In this document: in pieces, positions 1 to 9,346 of the stretch
How positions within the stretch are numbered: the stretch's first letter is position 1
How the letters are laid out: each line of letters starts with the position of its first letter
Program-made: the position numbers and the translations under genes
Assembly: GCF_036208045.1 (NCBI RefSeq)
Contig: NZ_CP121472.1
Span: 786,001 to 850,000 of the forward strand
Reading direction: 5' to 3'
Length of the DNA: 64,000 bases
Source of the DNA: Thiorhodovibrio winogradskyi
Lineage (GTDB): Bacteria > Pseudomonadota > Gammaproteobacteria > Chromatiales > Chromatiaceae
Notes under the pieces: model-generated
Database searches by the model: none
What the model was told of the DNA's origin: nothing
Seen by the model: the letters and a program-made list of their open reading frames with translations, nothing else

Positions 1-1439
1 ACGCAGAAATCATGGCCCAGGGGCGCGCCGACCCGCGCGGCCAGGGCCTGAGCCGCTGAGATGCCGGGCAGAATCTTGAGCGCGACCTTTTGCCAGGCCG
101 GGTTCCAGGGTGAGTCTGTCGCTGGCTCTGGCTCTGGCTCTGGCTCGCACTCGGACTGCGGACCGCGGTCGAGCACTTCAAGCACCGCGCTGGCCATGGC
201 AAAAATACCCGGGTCGCCGGAAGACAGCAGCACCACCCGACGGCCGCTGGCGGCGAGATCAAGCGCGGCGCGGGCGCGGTCCAGTTCCTGGCGGTTGTCG
301 GAGGGGCGCACGCGCTGATCGGGGCGGAAGGGCCCGGCCAGGCGCAGATAGGTCTCGTAGCCGAGAATGTCCTCGGCCTGGTCGATGGCCGCGCGTGCCT
401 CGGGTGTCAGCCATTCTGGCGCGCCGGGCCCCAGACCCACCACCGCTAGGTGACCGCCGCGCGTGCCGGCATATTGAGGCGGGCCCGAGGGCTCTGGTGC
501 AACGGGGTCCAGGGGGGCGCGGGAGTCGAAGGGCGGGTGCGTCGCGCGATACTCTGCTCCATCATCTTTCAGGTCAGCTTCCGTGATCGGAGGCTCGTCG
601 ACAGAGTCTGGAAGCTGTTCCTCCGGGCTGGTCACCGGAACCAGTGCCGCGCCGGATGCGATGGCCGGCCAGGTCTCGCCCGGAATCAGAATCATGGCGA
701 AATAGGGCACGCTCGCGGGCTCGATCCGCGGCAGCGCGCGGATGCGTTCCTCGCCCATGGTGGCGCGCTCGACATAGCGCGCCCGATCCAGCAGGCCAAG
801 CTCGGTGATTACCCGGCGCACCTTGGCGAAATTGGTGCCGAGCTTCATCACCGCCGCCGCCTCGCAGCCGCTTAGGCGCTGGCGCAGCTCGGCTTCGGGC
901 AAGGTGCCCGAGAGAACCAGCAGGCTTTGGTCGCGGTAGACCAGAGGCGTGCGCAGCGCGGAGGCGCTGGCCACGACCGAGCAGACGCCGGCGACGACCT
1001 CGGTTGGGAAGCGCCCGACCAGACGATCATGCAGGTACATGAAGGAGCCGTAGAAGAAGGGATCGCCCTCGCACAGCACCGCGACATCGATGCCAGCGGC
1101 CAACTGCTCGGCGAGCCGTTCAGCGCTCTGGTCGTAGAAGGCGCGCATGACGCCTTCGTAGTCGAAGGGGGGCGGTGGGATTTTGCCGGTGATGGGATAA
1201 ATCAGCGGAATCAGGCGTTGCTCCGGGCGCAGATACTCGCTCACGGTGGTCAGGGCATTGCCGCCTTTGTTCTCGGCGGCATAGTAGGCAACCAGGGGTG
1301 CCGCGCGCAGCAGGCGCAGGGCCTTGAGCGTCATCAGTTCGGGGTCGCCGGGACCGACGCCAAGACCGATCAGGCGGCCTGGTGCTGGCGCCGGCTGGAG
1401 ACGGGTCTTCTCCTCCCGCGGGTGATCAGGCACTGGCAT
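1..1439 (-). CDS. cobIJ: CobI-CobJ fusion (precorrin-2 C20- / precorrin-3B C17-methyltransferase), partial at left edge
   Basis: Two SAM-dependent corrin-ring methyltransferases of cytosolic cobalamin synthesis in one chain. Only the first 479 codons are in the window; the frame stays open to base 1. Residues about 20-265 are CobI-like, opening with [16 protein letters not shown] and carrying the [14 protein letters not shown] segment typical of the tetrapyrrole methylase fold. A Pro/Glu/Ala-rich linker leads to a second domain from about residue 330 ([16 protein letters not shown], then [16 protein letters not shown]), which is CobJ-like. Four tandem hexamers (123-146) put an EPEPEPEP stretch in a loop of the CobJ half. 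The ATG at 1439-1437 overlaps the end of cobH by 14 bp, so the two are probably translated together. Domain assignment is by motif recognition and is secure; the exact domain border is approximate. Confidence 0.93.
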   Translation of the reverse strand, partial: MPVPDHPREEKTRLQPAPAPGRLIGLGVGPGDPELMTLKALRLLRAAPLVAYYAAENKGGNALTTVSEYLRPEQRLIPLIYPITGKIPPPPFDYEGVMRAFYDQSAERLAEQLAAGIDVAVLCEGDPFFYGSFMYLHDRLVGRFPTEVVAGVCSVVASASALRTPLVYRDQSLLVLSGTLPEAELRQRLSGCEAAAVMKLGTNFAKVRRVITELGLLDRARYVERATMGEERIRALPRIEPASVPYFAMILIPGETWPAIASGAALVPVTSPEEQLPDSVDEPPITEADLKDDGAEYRATHPPFDSRAPLDPVAPEPSGPPQYAGTRGGHLAVVGLGPGAPEWLTPEARAAIDQAEDILGYETYLRLAGPFRPDQRVRPSDNRQELDRARAALDLAASGRRVVLLSSGDPGIFAMASAVLEVLDRGPQSECEPEPEPEPATDSPWNPAWQKVALKILPGISAAQALAARVGAPLGHDFC

Positions 1440-2058
1440 GAGGATCCTGACCCAAGGCATTGATGGCGGCGGCGGCCATGGCGCTGCCACCACGACGCCC
1501 GCGCACGGCGACAAAGGGCACCCCGCGACTGTTGGCGGCCAGTTCGGCCTTGGACTCGGCGGCGCCGACGAAGCCGACCGGAAAGCCCAGGATGAGCGCT
1601 GGACGTGGGCAGCCGGCGTCGAGCATTTCCAGCATCCGAAAGAGTGCGGTGGGGGCATTGCCGAAGGCGACCAGGGCGCCCTCCAGGTGCTCCTGCCACA
1701 GATCGAGCGCGGCGGCGGTGCGGGTATTGTTCAGTGTTCGCGCCAGCTCCGGCACGCGCGGATCATCCAGGGTGCAGTGGATGGCATTGTTCGCCGGCAG
1801 GCGCGCGCGGGTAATGCCATGGGCGACCATGCGGCTGTCGCACAGAATGGGCGCGCCAGCGGCCAGGGCCGCGCGCCCGGCGCTGCCAGCATCGGTGGAG
1901 AATTCCAAGTCGTCGATGATGTCCGGCATGCCGCAGGCATGGACAACACGCACGGCGAGGGTTTTGAGATCGGGCGGGATGCGGGACAGATCCGCCTCGG
2001 CGCGGATGATGGCGAAGGATTCGCGGTAGATGGCGTCGGGATCGCGTTGGTAGTGCAT
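1426..2058 (-). CDS. cobH: Precorrin-8X methylmutase
   Basis: Isomerase that moves the C11 methyl group to C12 to form hydrogenobyrinate in cobalamin synthesis. The 210-residue product has the usual family length. The segment [17 protein letters not shown] holds the conserved catalytic His (His40 here), followed by [14 protein letters not shown] and the glycine-rich [14 protein letters not shown]. The start at 2058 ([15 protein letters not shown]) was chosen because it matches the family N-terminus; an in-frame upstream start at 2133 would add 25 residues unlike the family. It follows the Uma2-type gene by 67 bp and overlaps cobIJ by 14 bp. Confidence 0.95.
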   Translation of the reverse strand: MHYQRDPDAIYRESFAIIRAEADLSRIPPDLKTLAVRVVHACGMPDIIDDLEFSTDAGSAGRAALAAGAPILCDSRMVAHGITRARLPANNAIHCTLDDPRVPELARTLNNTRTAAALDLWQEHLEGALVAFGNAPTALFRMLEMLDAGCPRPALILGFPVGFVGAAESKAELAANSRGVPFVAVRGRRGGSAMAAAAINALGQDPHASA

Positions 2059-2125
2059 CGAGTGGTTGGTTTTTAGTTGCTCGTTGTTTGTTAGCTTAGT
2101 TGGGTGTCGGAGCCAAGACGAACAA

Positions 2126-2905
2126 CTAAACATTCACGCCCAAGGCGCGCAGGCGCTCGGCAAGCTGCTCGGCGCGCAGGCGCTCGCTATCAGCGCGCTC
2201 ACTTTCTCGCTTGGCGCGCTCGTGTTCCTGTTTGGCGCGTTCTTGCTCGCGCTCGAATTTTCCCCGTTCCTCGGCAACGCGCGCGCGCTCTTCCTCGAGC
2301 AGCGCGCGTTCGCACAGAATAGACTCGGGCAGGCTGGGCACTAGGTCGCCTGAACGCTCGAAGTAGCGCAACTGGCCGTCCTCGATGCCTAAAAAGAGTC
2401 CCAGTACGCTGCTCCAGAGTTGGCCGCGCTTGTTTGGCGTGATGGGCCGGTAGCGCTTGTGCAGCAGGCGGAAGCCGGCGAATTCCAAGGTGTCGGGCGC
2501 GAACCAGAAATACTCGGGTGTGCGGAAAACATTCTGATACAGATCCTTTTTGTCGCCGCGATCCACCCGTGCGGTGGAATCCGAGAGCAGCTCGATGATC
2601 AAATCCGGGTAGCGGCCGCCCTCTTCCCACACCACCCAGGAATTGCGCGGGGTCCGGTCGGTGTCGCGGACTAGGAAAAAATCCGGTCCGCGAAAATCGC
2701 GTTGCTTCAATTGCTGTTGGCTGTAGTAGACCGTCAGATTGGCACCGATGAAAAAGTCCTGACGCTCGCGCCAATACCACTCGAGGCAGCTCACCAGCAA
2801 GGCGAGCTGCTGATAATGCAGGCTGCTTTCCATTTCCGGTTCATCGCTCAAGAGTTGTCCGGGTGCGGGCATCAGCTCTGCGAATTGTTCCGCGGTCACC
2901 GACAT
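2126..2905 (-). CDS. Uma2 family (DUF820) endonuclease-like protein
   Basis: A 259-residue member of the Uma2/DUF820 group, a PD-(D/E)XK nuclease-fold family whose role is unknown. The fold signature is visible: GPDFFLVRD, then YPDLIIELLSDSTARVDRGDKKDLYQ (Asp, Glu-x-Leu/Ser and Lys positions), then EYFWFAPDTLEFAGFRL. The last ~60 residues are a highly charged predicted coiled coil rich in Glu, Arg and Ala, common in this family. The ATG at 2905 is preferred over the one at 3019 because the protein then starts just before the conserved region, with a GGAG upstream. It interrupts the cob gene run between cobF and cobH, which suggests later insertion. DNA or RNA cleavage is not shown for this family in general. 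Confidence 0.88.
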   Translation of the reverse strand: MSVTAEQFAELMPAPGQLLSDEPEMESSLHYQQLALLVSCLEWYWRERQDFFIGANLTVYYSQQQLKQRDFRGPDFFLVRDTDRTPRNSWVVWEEGGRYPDLIIELLSDSTARVDRGDKKDLYQNVFRTPEYFWFAPDTLEFAGFRLLHKRYRPITPNKRGQLWSSVLGLFLGIEDGQLRYFERSGDLVPSLPESILCERALLEEERARVAEERGKFEREQERAKQEHERAKRESERADSERLRAEQLAERLRALGVNV

Positions 2906-3041
2906 AATGGGGTCGCTCCATTGCGGACGGGTAAGAGATGGCACAGCATAGCATGAGGCTAGGAACGACATCCTTTGCCGGGCTGGAGGGACGAGCCAGG
3001 AGGCGGGCTGGGGCAACAAGACCGCCCGCTCGCTGCCGCTG

Positions 3042-3824
3042 TCAGTCAGTCGGCTTCAGCCGGCGCAGCAGATAGGTATCCATCACCCAGCCGCGTGCGG
3101 CGCGCAGGCGCTCCAGGGTGGCGAGGATCTTCTCGGCGACGGCATCGAGCTGGCCGGCGATCAAGACCTCCTCTGGGATGCCAAGATTGCCACCCCAGAA
3201 GATGGACAGTCCCTGGCCAAGGCAATGGCGGAAGGCGCCCCGGCCATCGAGCATGACCAGGGTGTTGTCGATGCTGGCCGGATCGGATTGTTCGAGCTGG
3301 CGGCCGGTGGTGATGACAATGGGCTCGCCCACGCGGTTAAGCGGGATGGCATGGCGGGCGGTGAGCACCTGCACCGCGCTCAGGCCGGGAATGACCTGGA
3401 GACGAAGCCTGTCCGGACTGTCAGCCGGCTGTTCGCTGACCAGTTCGGCGAACAGGCTGACGCTCTGATCGTAGAGCGAGGGGTCGCCCCAGATCAGCAA
3501 CGCGCCGGTTTGGCCGTCAGTGAGTTCGCGCGCGATCAGCTCGGCAAAGAGCGCTCGTTTGCGCGCGTGCCAGTCGCGCACCACCTCCAGATAACCATCG
3601 GCGGTGCGTGCGCGCGGCGGACTCGGCGCATGCACCACGCGATAGCTGCCGGGTTCAAGGTGGCGTGCCATGATCGCCTCGCGTGCCGCGATTAGGCTCT
3701 CCTTGCCGGGGCCATCCTTGTCGAGCAAAAAGAAAACGTCCACCGCGCGCATGGCATCTATGGCCTGCAGGGTAACGAGGTCCGGACCGCCTGGGCCTAT
3801 GCCGATCAGAGATAGGGTTTTCAT
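3042..3824 (-). CDS. cobF: Precorrin-6A synthase (deacetylating)
   Basis: SAM-dependent enzyme of the oxygen-type (late cobalt insertion) cobalamin route: methylates C1 of precorrin-5 and releases the acetyl group. The 260-residue protein opens with LSLIGIGPGGPDLVTLQA, the tetrapyrrole methylase SAM loop, and has LLIWGDPSLYDQSVSL and VIPGLSAVQVLTARHAIPL further on. The ATG at 3824 lies directly before the conserved strand. It starts 10 bp after cobL and probably shares its transcript. CobF marks the aerobic-type branch; cobG or cobZ, cobK and cobM are not in this window. Confidence 0.94.
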   Translation of the reverse strand: MKTLSLIGIGPGGPDLVTLQAIDAMRAVDVFFLLDKDGPGKESLIAAREAIMARHLEPGSYRVVHAPSPPRARTADGYLEVVRDWHARKRALFAELIARELTDGQTGALLIWGDPSLYDQSVSLFAELVSEQPADSPDRLRLQVIPGLSAVQVLTARHAIPLNRVGEPIVITTGRQLEQSDPASIDNTLVMLDGRGAFRHCLGQGLSIFWGGNLGIPEEVLIAGQLDAVAEKILATLERLRAARGWVMDTYLLRRLKPTD

Positions 3825-3834
3825 GCTGAGTGGA

Positions 3835-5112
3835 TCATCGCCTGCCGTCTTCCGGGGTGCAAGGGGTCTGCTCCGGCGTGACCTTGGTGAGAGCAAGCAG
3901 CGTCAGCGGCCGCGCCGGCTGCCAGGACTGAAAGCCGCCGAGCGGCTCGGCCTGGGCCAGGGCGACGCGGATTAGCTCCCCGCCGTGGCGCTGATACAGC
4001 GTGGTCAACAACAGCTCACTCTCCAGGGTCACGGCCGTGGCGAGCAGGCGACCGCCGGGCTTGAGTGCCTCCCAGCAGTGCTCGACCACGCCAGGGCGGG
4101 TTAAACCGCCGCCGATGAAGATGGCATCCGGCCTCTCCAGTCCCGCCAGGGCAGCGGGCGCCCGGCCTTCAATCAGTTCCAACTCAGGCACACCCAGTCG
4201 CGCGCGATTGGCGCGGATCAGCGCGCAGCGGCCGGGGTGGGATTCTACGGCGATGGCCTGACAGCGGTTGCCCGTGCGCAGCCATTCGATACCGATGGAA
4301 CCGCAACCGGCACCGACATCCCACAGCCGCTCGCCATGAGCGGGGGCTAGGCGTGCCAGCACCATGGCGCGCATGTCGCGCTTGGTGAGTTGTCCGTCGT
4401 GTTCGAAGGCGTCATCCGGCAAGCCGGCGCGCCGGGAGAGACAGCGTGCACCCGCGTCTGCCCGACAAGTGACCGCGACCAGATTGAGCGCGGCTCCCGG
4501 CGGATGGGACCAGGCGTTCGCGCGGCTTTCAGCCATGCCTTCCTCGGGTCCGCCCAGACGCTCCAGGCGCGCCAGCTGGCTCTCGCCATAACCATGTGCC
4601 ACCAGCAACTTGGACAGTTGCGCCGGGGTGTCGGCATCGCGGCTCAAGACCAGCAGCCGGGCCCCAGGTGCCAGATGCAGGGCAAGGCCTTCCAGCGGCT
4701 CGCGATGGGCGGGAATGACCTTAATCTCATGCAGCGCCCACCCCAGGCGCGCCGCCGCCAGGGACGCAGCCGAGGCCGCCGGCAGCACCCGCATCTCCGC
4801 GGCGCCAAACCAGCGCGCCAGAGTCGCGCCGACGCCATGGAACATGGGGTCGCCACTGGCCAGCACCACCACCGGTTGGCCGCGATAGGCCAGCAGGGCA
4901 TCATGAGCGGCGGAGAAAGGGCTTGGCCAGGTCTGCCGAATCTGATCCGGGTGTGACGGTACCATGGCCAGATGGCGCGCGCCGCCGAACAGCACGCGCG
5001 CCTGGCACAGAGTCTGACGCGCGGCCTCGCCGAGGCCGGCCAGGCCATCCTCGCCGATACCGATGACGCGGAGCCAGGGGGTAGGGATCTCTTTGGGGCA
5101 TGGGCTCTTCAT
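3835..5112 (-). CDS. cobL: Precorrin-6Y C5,15-methyltransferase (decarboxylating)
   Basis: Bifunctional enzyme that methylates C5 and C15 of the corrin ring and decarboxylates the C12 acetate side chain. The 425-residue protein has the two domains of full-length CobL: an N-terminal CobE/CbiE-like tetrapyrrole methylase domain (RVIGIGEDGLAGLGEAAR; VVVLASGDPMFHGVGATLA, residues about 13-230) and a C-terminal CbiT-like Rossmann methyltransferase (TKRDMRAMVLARL; LWDVGAGCGSIGIEWLR, from about residue 240). The start at 5112 (MKSPCPKEIPTP) fits the family; longer in-frame starts run back under nikR. It is the first gene of the minus-strand cob run and is divergent from nikR, with 139 bp between the two start codons. 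Confidence 0.95.
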   Translation of the reverse strand: MKSPCPKEIPTPWLRVIGIGEDGLAGLGEAARQTLCQARVLFGGARHLAMVPSHPDQIRQTWPSPFSAAHDALLAYRGQPVVVLASGDPMFHGVGATLARWFGAAEMRVLPAASAASLAAARLGWALHEIKVIPAHREPLEGLALHLAPGARLLVLSRDADTPAQLSKLLVAHGYGESQLARLERLGGPEEGMAESRANAWSHPPGAALNLVAVTCRADAGARCLSRRAGLPDDAFEHDGQLTKRDMRAMVLARLAPAHGERLWDVGAGCGSIGIEWLRTGNRCQAIAVESHPGRCALIRANRARLGVPELELIEGRAPAALAGLERPDAIFIGGGLTRPGVVEHCWEALKPGGRLLATAVTLESELLLTTLYQRHGGELIRVALAQAEPLGGFQSWQPARPLTLLALTKVTPEQTPCTPEDGRR

Positions 5113-5251
5113 GGCTGAGATGATGTTGTCGTGCCGCCAGATGTGCAAGTTGATCCAAGGATACCGAATACCAAGGAGCCGCATGGATCGTGAATAATGA
5201 GAACCCAAGACACCTGAGACAATGACAGCCGGAACGGAGCGGCGACGACAA

Positions 5252-5725
5252 ATGCAGCGAATCACCATGACGATCGACGATGACCTGGCCGAGCAATTCG
5301 AGACCTATCGGACAAGTCGCGGCTATGGCAACCGCTCCGAGGCGCTACGGGATCTGATCCGCGACCGGCTCGGTGCCGAGGAGCTCGACCGGCCGGAGGC
5401 AAGTGACTGTCTCGCCACTCTGACCTACGTTTACAACCACCAACAGCGCGAGCTGGCGGCGCGCATGACCCGGCTTTCGCATGAGCATCATGATCTGTCT
5501 GTGTCTACCCTGCACGTGCACCTAGACCATGACAACTGCCTGGAAACCGTGGTGTTGCGCGGGCTAGCGCAGCGGGTGCGCGCATTTGCGGACGCGATCC
5601 GCGCCGAAACCGGCGTGCGCCACGCGCGGCTGTTCCTGCTGCCCGTCAGAGCGTCCGAGTTGGCTCACGGTCATGGCGATGCTGAAGGATCAGCACGGCA
5701 TCTACATTTGGAGCCGATGTCTTGA
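5252..5725 (+). CDS. nikR: Nickel-responsive ribbon-helix-helix regulator NikR
   Basis: Tetrameric nickel-sensing repressor. Residues 1-45 are the ribbon-helix-helix DNA-binding domain (MQRITMTIDDDLAEQFETYR, then NRSEALRDLIRDRL). The C-terminal ACT-like domain has the high-affinity nickel ligands in the expected order: a His in YVYNHQQREL, two in LHVHLDHDNC and the Cys of DNCLETVVLRG. The product is 157 residues, slightly long because of a C-terminal His-containing tail (SELAHGHGDAEGSARHLHLE). The ATG at 5252 is chosen because MQRIT is the family start; an ATG at 5222 would add 10 residues. No nickel uptake genes adjoin it; its divergent neighbour is cobL. Confidence 0.95.
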   Translation: MQRITMTIDDDLAEQFETYRTSRGYGNRSEALRDLIRDRLGAEELDRPEASDCLATLTYVYNHQQRELAARMTRLSHEHHDLSVSTLHVHLDHDNCLETVVLRGLAQRVRAFADAIRAETGVRHARLFLLPVRASELAHGHGDAEGSARHLHLEPMS

Positions 5726-6160
5726 ATGTGTTTTGATAATGCCGTGACGATAATTTGACTGTTGTCATTTTGGCTTCTCCATCTCCGCCTCAGATCTAAT
5801 CCCACCCAACTCAGTCCGCTCCCTCCTTGATCTGACGCCAAGGTTTCCCGGCGACACCCCAGCTCCTGCCGGCTTTGCGTGATTTCGACCAGTTGACACA
5901 CGCATCAGAGCCGGTCATCCTATGCAACAGGTGAAAGGGGGCGGTCCAGAAACAATAGCGGATTGTGTGGGATGGCATTTTTAGGCGCTAATTAAGATGA
6001 GAGGCACTCACCCGCGTCTAGGCCGCGCCCTTGTCTTGTTTCGTGCATTCTTCCCGACATGTGGCCGAAGGGGCAGGTGGCGCAAAAGGGTTCTTTGGCG
6101 CAAAAGGGTTCTTTGGCGCGAAGGGTCAGAGTGTGACTGCATTGAAAGGCGGAGCGATTC
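5726..6160. other. Intergenic region nikR to GGDEF gene
   Basis: About 435 bp without a credible gene. The only structure seen is a tandem direct repeat at 6079-6114 close to the start of the next gene. No clear promoter hexamers or terminator were found. Confidence 0.6.
6079..6127. repeat. 18-bp tandem repeat upstream of GGDEF gene
   Basis: Two perfect copies of GGCGCAAAAGGGTTCTTT at 6079-6096 and 6097-6114, followed by a degraded third start (GGCGCGAAGGG) at 6115. It lies 47-82 bp before the first possible start codon of the GGDEF protein, so copy number could alter the leader or promoter spacing. Confidence 0.9.
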
Positions 6161-8005
6161 ATGAGGAAGCAAGTCGCAGACTCTCCGCGATCTGGAGTGC
6201 GAGCCCCTGTCTCTTCGTCGCCTGTCGTTTCCCGTCCGGGTCCAACCGATCCGGGGCGCTCCATGCCGCTCATGGGCGAGACGTCCATGGATGAGAAGCG
6301 CGGATCGGCATCCAACCGCGGGGCGACGCATCTCTGGCAGTCTCTGGGCGCCGCGAGAATCGGCACCTATCGGCTGGATCTGTCCGCCGGTCGCATTTTT
6401 GGGGATGCATGGTATTTTCGTCTGCTGGGTTACCCGCCAGAGGCAGACGGACTCGCGCTTGAGGCTTTTCTGGAGCAACTCCATCAGGAAGACCGCCGCC
6501 GCTATCAGACGGCACTCCAGGCTATCCGCTGTCGGCTCAGCGACCAGCTCGAACTGTGCATTCTCATTTGTCGCGGTTCCACCGAGTCTGTCCCCATGCT
6601 GGACCGCGGACAGGTATTGATCGACCAGGAACGACTTTGGATCGCGGGCGTCCACATTGATCTAACAGGCGTTGTCGCTCCGCTGCGGCAGCTTGCCTCT
6701 CATGACCAGTTAACCGGGTTGCTTAGCCGCCATGGCATCTGGCGGCTTGTCGAGCAAGCGCATCATCACGCGCAGGTAAGTCAACGCGATTGCGCGATAG
6801 CCCTGCTGGATATCGATCACTTGAAAGATATCAACGATATGCATGGTACGGTCGTGGGTGATCAATTGCTGTCGGCCTTGGGCGCGCGCCTGGATGCGCA
6901 CTTGCGACTGCAAAACATCACCATTGGGCGCTGGGGTGGCGATGAGTTTCTTGCCATCGCGACAGATACAAACGAGGCTGCCCTGGTAAAACACATCGAC
7001 GCCGCCCGCCAAATGATCACCAATGAACCGCCCCGCATCGACGGGCAAGCGATTCAGGTGACCTTGAGCGCCGGAGTTACAACCGCGCGTCCTCTCATGG
7101 ACAGCGCCGAGCAGGCGCTGGCGCGCGCGGACCTTGCCCTCTATCGCGCCAAAAAGGATGGTTGCAATCGCGTCCATGGCAGTAGCCTGTCCACCGACAA
7201 CCGCACCATGTCGCTCGCAATTCTGGTTCAGGACGCCGTGCGCATGGCGCGCGTGACCCCGGTCTTTCAGCCAGTGGTGCGCCTCCGCGACCGCCAGCCT
7301 GTCGCCGAGGAGGCTTTTTCCCGCATCATGGAGAACGGTTCACGCCTGCTCAATGCCTCGGCGTTTATCGAGGTCGCGCTGCAACTCAAGCTTCTGCACC
7401 GCATCGATCAGATGCTGTTCGATGCCGCGCTCGAACGCATCGCTTACCCGCCAGCCAATGCAGTCTGCCCCGGGAAGGACGCGGGTTCCCTGCTCACCTT
7501 CGTGCACATCTCCGAGGATCTCATCCGACATCCAGCCACCCTGAATGAAATGGTCAGAACCATCAACGAGCATCCTGAGTTTGCAGCGCGGTCATCGGGT
7601 ATGCTCCCCATGGTGCTGGTGCTGAATGAGCACTTGGTCATCAAGCACCGCGGAATGGTCGCTGACAGCCTGCAACCCATGCTCGATTTCGGCTGCAAAC
7701 TCTCGATTACCGGCTACGGAAATCACGACAGCGCCTTGGAGCTTTTGCATCAAGACCTTGCCTTCAGTTTCCTGTCCTTCGATCCCTGTCTGGTGCAGAA
7801 AGCCCTGGAGTCCGATGGCGCCCGAGCGGCACTCGCGCGGATGCAACAGGCCGCCCATGCCTTGGGTATCACCACCATCGCCAAGCAAATCCAGAACCCA
7901 AGCACCCTGGATCTGGTCGTCGATCTCGGCCTGGACTGGGGGCAAGGCTACTTGCTCGGCGTGCCAACAGACCCTAGATGGCCGCATTCGGCACGCTCCT
8001 GTTAA
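6161..8005 (+). CDS. PAS-like/GGDEF protein with degenerate EAL domain
   Basis: Putative cyclic di-GMP enzyme of 614 residues. A PAS-3-like region (about residues 62-170, IGTYRLDLSAG, LLGYPPEADG, LHQEDRRRYQTAL) precedes a GGDEF domain with intact active-site motif RWGGDEF (GGDEF at residues 259-263) and the metal-site LLDIDHLKDIND. The RxxD inhibitory site before it is missing. The C-terminal third aligns with EAL phosphodiesterases in outline (PVFQPVVRLRD, HRIDQMLFDAAL, GQGYLLGVP) but the EAL motif is EEA, the DDF metal motif reads SITGYG and the catalytic Lys is absent. The likely function is diguanylate cyclase with an EAL-like sensing module. An internal start at 6287 (MDEKRGSA) is possible; residues 1-42 are low-complexity. 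Confidence 0.88.
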   Translation: MRKQVADSPRSGVRAPVSSSPVVSRPGPTDPGRSMPLMGETSMDEKRGSASNRGATHLWQSLGAARIGTYRLDLSAGRIFGDAWYFRLLGYPPEADGLALEAFLEQLHQEDRRRYQTALQAIRCRLSDQLELCILICRGSTESVPMLDRGQVLIDQERLWIAGVHIDLTGVVAPLRQLASHDQLTGLLSRHGIWRLVEQAHHHAQVSQRDCAIALLDIDHLKDINDMHGTVVGDQLLSALGARLDAHLRLQNITIGRWGGDEFLAIATDTNEAALVKHIDAARQMITNEPPRIDGQAIQVTLSAGVTTARPLMDSAEQALARADLALYRAKKDGCNRVHGSSLSTDNRTMSLAILVQDAVRMARVTPVFQPVVRLRDRQPVAEEAFSRIMENGSRLLNASAFIEVALQLKLLHRIDQMLFDAALERIAYPPANAVCPGKDAGSLLTFVHISEDLIRHPATLNEMVRTINEHPEFAARSSGMLPMVLVLNEHLVIKHRGMVADSLQPMLDFGCKLSITGYGNHDSALELLHQDLAFSFLSFDPCLVQKALESDGARAALARMQQAAHALGITTIAKQIQNPSTLDLVVDLGLDWGQGYLLGVPTDPRWPHSARSC

Positions 8006-8482
8006 TGAGCCTGGTGCATGACTGTAACCGCCTTAGTCAGCGTCAAGGCTAGGTTTCTGTTCCCTCGCGTCCCCGAGAACCTGTTCTTGGATGGCTTGCG
8101 CCAGCGGGCTAGCCCATCGCCGCGGAAGTGCCGAGACTAGGCACCCGCGTTATCGGAGTCTTCATCGACGATCCGCGCAGGAAAGTCCGAGATGAGGACA
8201 ACGACAGCGGTGGATATGGTGGCATCGAACACGAATGCGACAAAGATAAGGATTAAGGATAGCTAACTGAGACAGTCTCGGGGCTTTCCTACCGCCGCGC
8301 TAGCATCGGTTAAGGGGGAACAGGTGGCCGCCAAGCTTGTCCCCGGGTGTGAGTCCCGCAAAACAGTACCCGAGCGGTCGCGCCCTCGGCGACCTCACGA
8401 AGTGGCAAGTATTATCGCGAGTAGCATTCGGTCGCTCTTGTGATATTCGTGTTCGCGAAGCTCTGTGCTAGACTGCCGACCC
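8006..8482. other. Intergenic region GGDEF gene to lgt
   Basis: 477 bp with no supported gene. On the minus strand about 8152-8262 there is a short hydrophobic open frame ending TAG, but it has no start codon and is closed by a stop just upstream; at most it is a decayed remnant. Confidence 0.5.
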
Positions 8483-9346
8483 ATGTTGAGCTACCCCACG
8501 ATCGATCCTGTCGCGCTCTCGCTCGGGCCGCTGAAAGTCCACTGGTACGGGTTGATGTACTTGGTGGGTTTTGCGCTCGCCTGGATGCTCGGGCGTTGGC
8601 GGGCGGCGCACAGTCATTACGGCTCCCGTCTGGATTCGGGCTGGTCGGCCGAGATGGTCGACGATCTGATTTTCTACGGCGTGATTGGCACCATTGCCGG
8701 CGGGCGCCTGGGCTACATGCTGTTCTACGGTCAGGAGCAGATTTTCGACAATCCGCTGAACCTGCTCAAAGTTTGGCAGGGCGGGATGTCTTTCCATGGC
8801 GGTCTGATTGGCGTGATGCTGGCCATCTGGCTGTTCGCGCGCAAGTACCGCATGCGCTTTTTCGAAGTTAGCGATTTTCTCGCGCCTCTGGTGCCTCTGG
8901 GGTTGTTGGCCGGCCGCATCGGTAATTTCATCAATGGCGAACTCTGGGGTCACGCGACCTCGTTGCCTTGGGGCATGCGCCTGCCTTGTGCGCGTTTTCC
9001 TGAATACTGCCAGGGGTTGCCATCGGGTGCGATCTGGTCGGTGCCGCTGCATCCATCCCAGCTTTATGAGGCTGTGTTGGAGGGGCTGGTGCTCTTTGTC
9101 GTGCTGTGGCTGTTCTCCAGCCGCCCTCGGCCAACCATGGCGGTGTCCGGGCTCTTTTTGTTGCTCTACGGCCTGTTCCGATTCAGCGTCGAATGGTTGC
9201 GTCAGCCGGATGCGCACATTGGTTATCTTGCCTTCGATTGGCTCACCATGGGCCAGTTGCTGAGCTTGCCGATGCTGCTTGGTGGGGCTGTGCTCTTGCT
9301 CTTGGCCCTCTGGCGCGGAAGAGTCCGGGTGGACTCAGACGACTGA
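8483..9346 (+). CDS. lgt: Prolipoprotein diacylglyceryl transferase
   Basis: Inner-membrane enzyme that transfers diacylglyceryl from phosphatidylglycerol to the lipobox Cys of prolipoproteins, the first step of lipoprotein maturation; lspA and lnt for the later steps are also in this window. The 287-residue multi-spanning protein has the family hallmarks GRLGYMLFY, the essential His in [10 protein letters not shown] and the signature [13 protein letters not shown], then [11 protein letters not shown] and the C-terminal [16 protein letters not shown]. The ATG at 8483 ([12 protein letters not shown]) fits the family start. Its end overlaps the convergent glucan-synthase gene by 12 bp. Confidence 0.96.
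   Translation: MLSYPTIDPVALSLGPLKVHWYGLMYLVGFALAWMLGRWRAAHSHYGSRLDSGWSAEMVDDLIFYGVIGTIAGGRLGYMLFYGQEQIFDNPLNLLKVWQGGMSFHGGLIGVMLAIWLFARKYRMRFFEVSDFLAPLVPLGLLAGRIGNFINGELWGHATSLPWGMRLPCARFPEYCQGLPSGAIWSVPLHPSQLYEAVLEGLVLFVVLWLFSSRPRPTMAVSGLFLLLYGLFRFSVEWLRQPDAHIGYLAFDWLTMGQLLSLPMLLGGAVLLLLALWRGRVRVDSDD

Noticed and set aside
8152..8262. Small hydrophobic minus-strand peptide before lgt
   Set aside because: The frame has no start codon between its upstream stop and the hydrophobic part.
8310..8400. Possible cobalamin riboswitch before lgt
   Set aside because: A few riboswitch-like words (GGGAAC, GGTG, ACAGTACC) occur but the B12 box and overall order are missing, and the downstream gene is unrelated to cobalamin.
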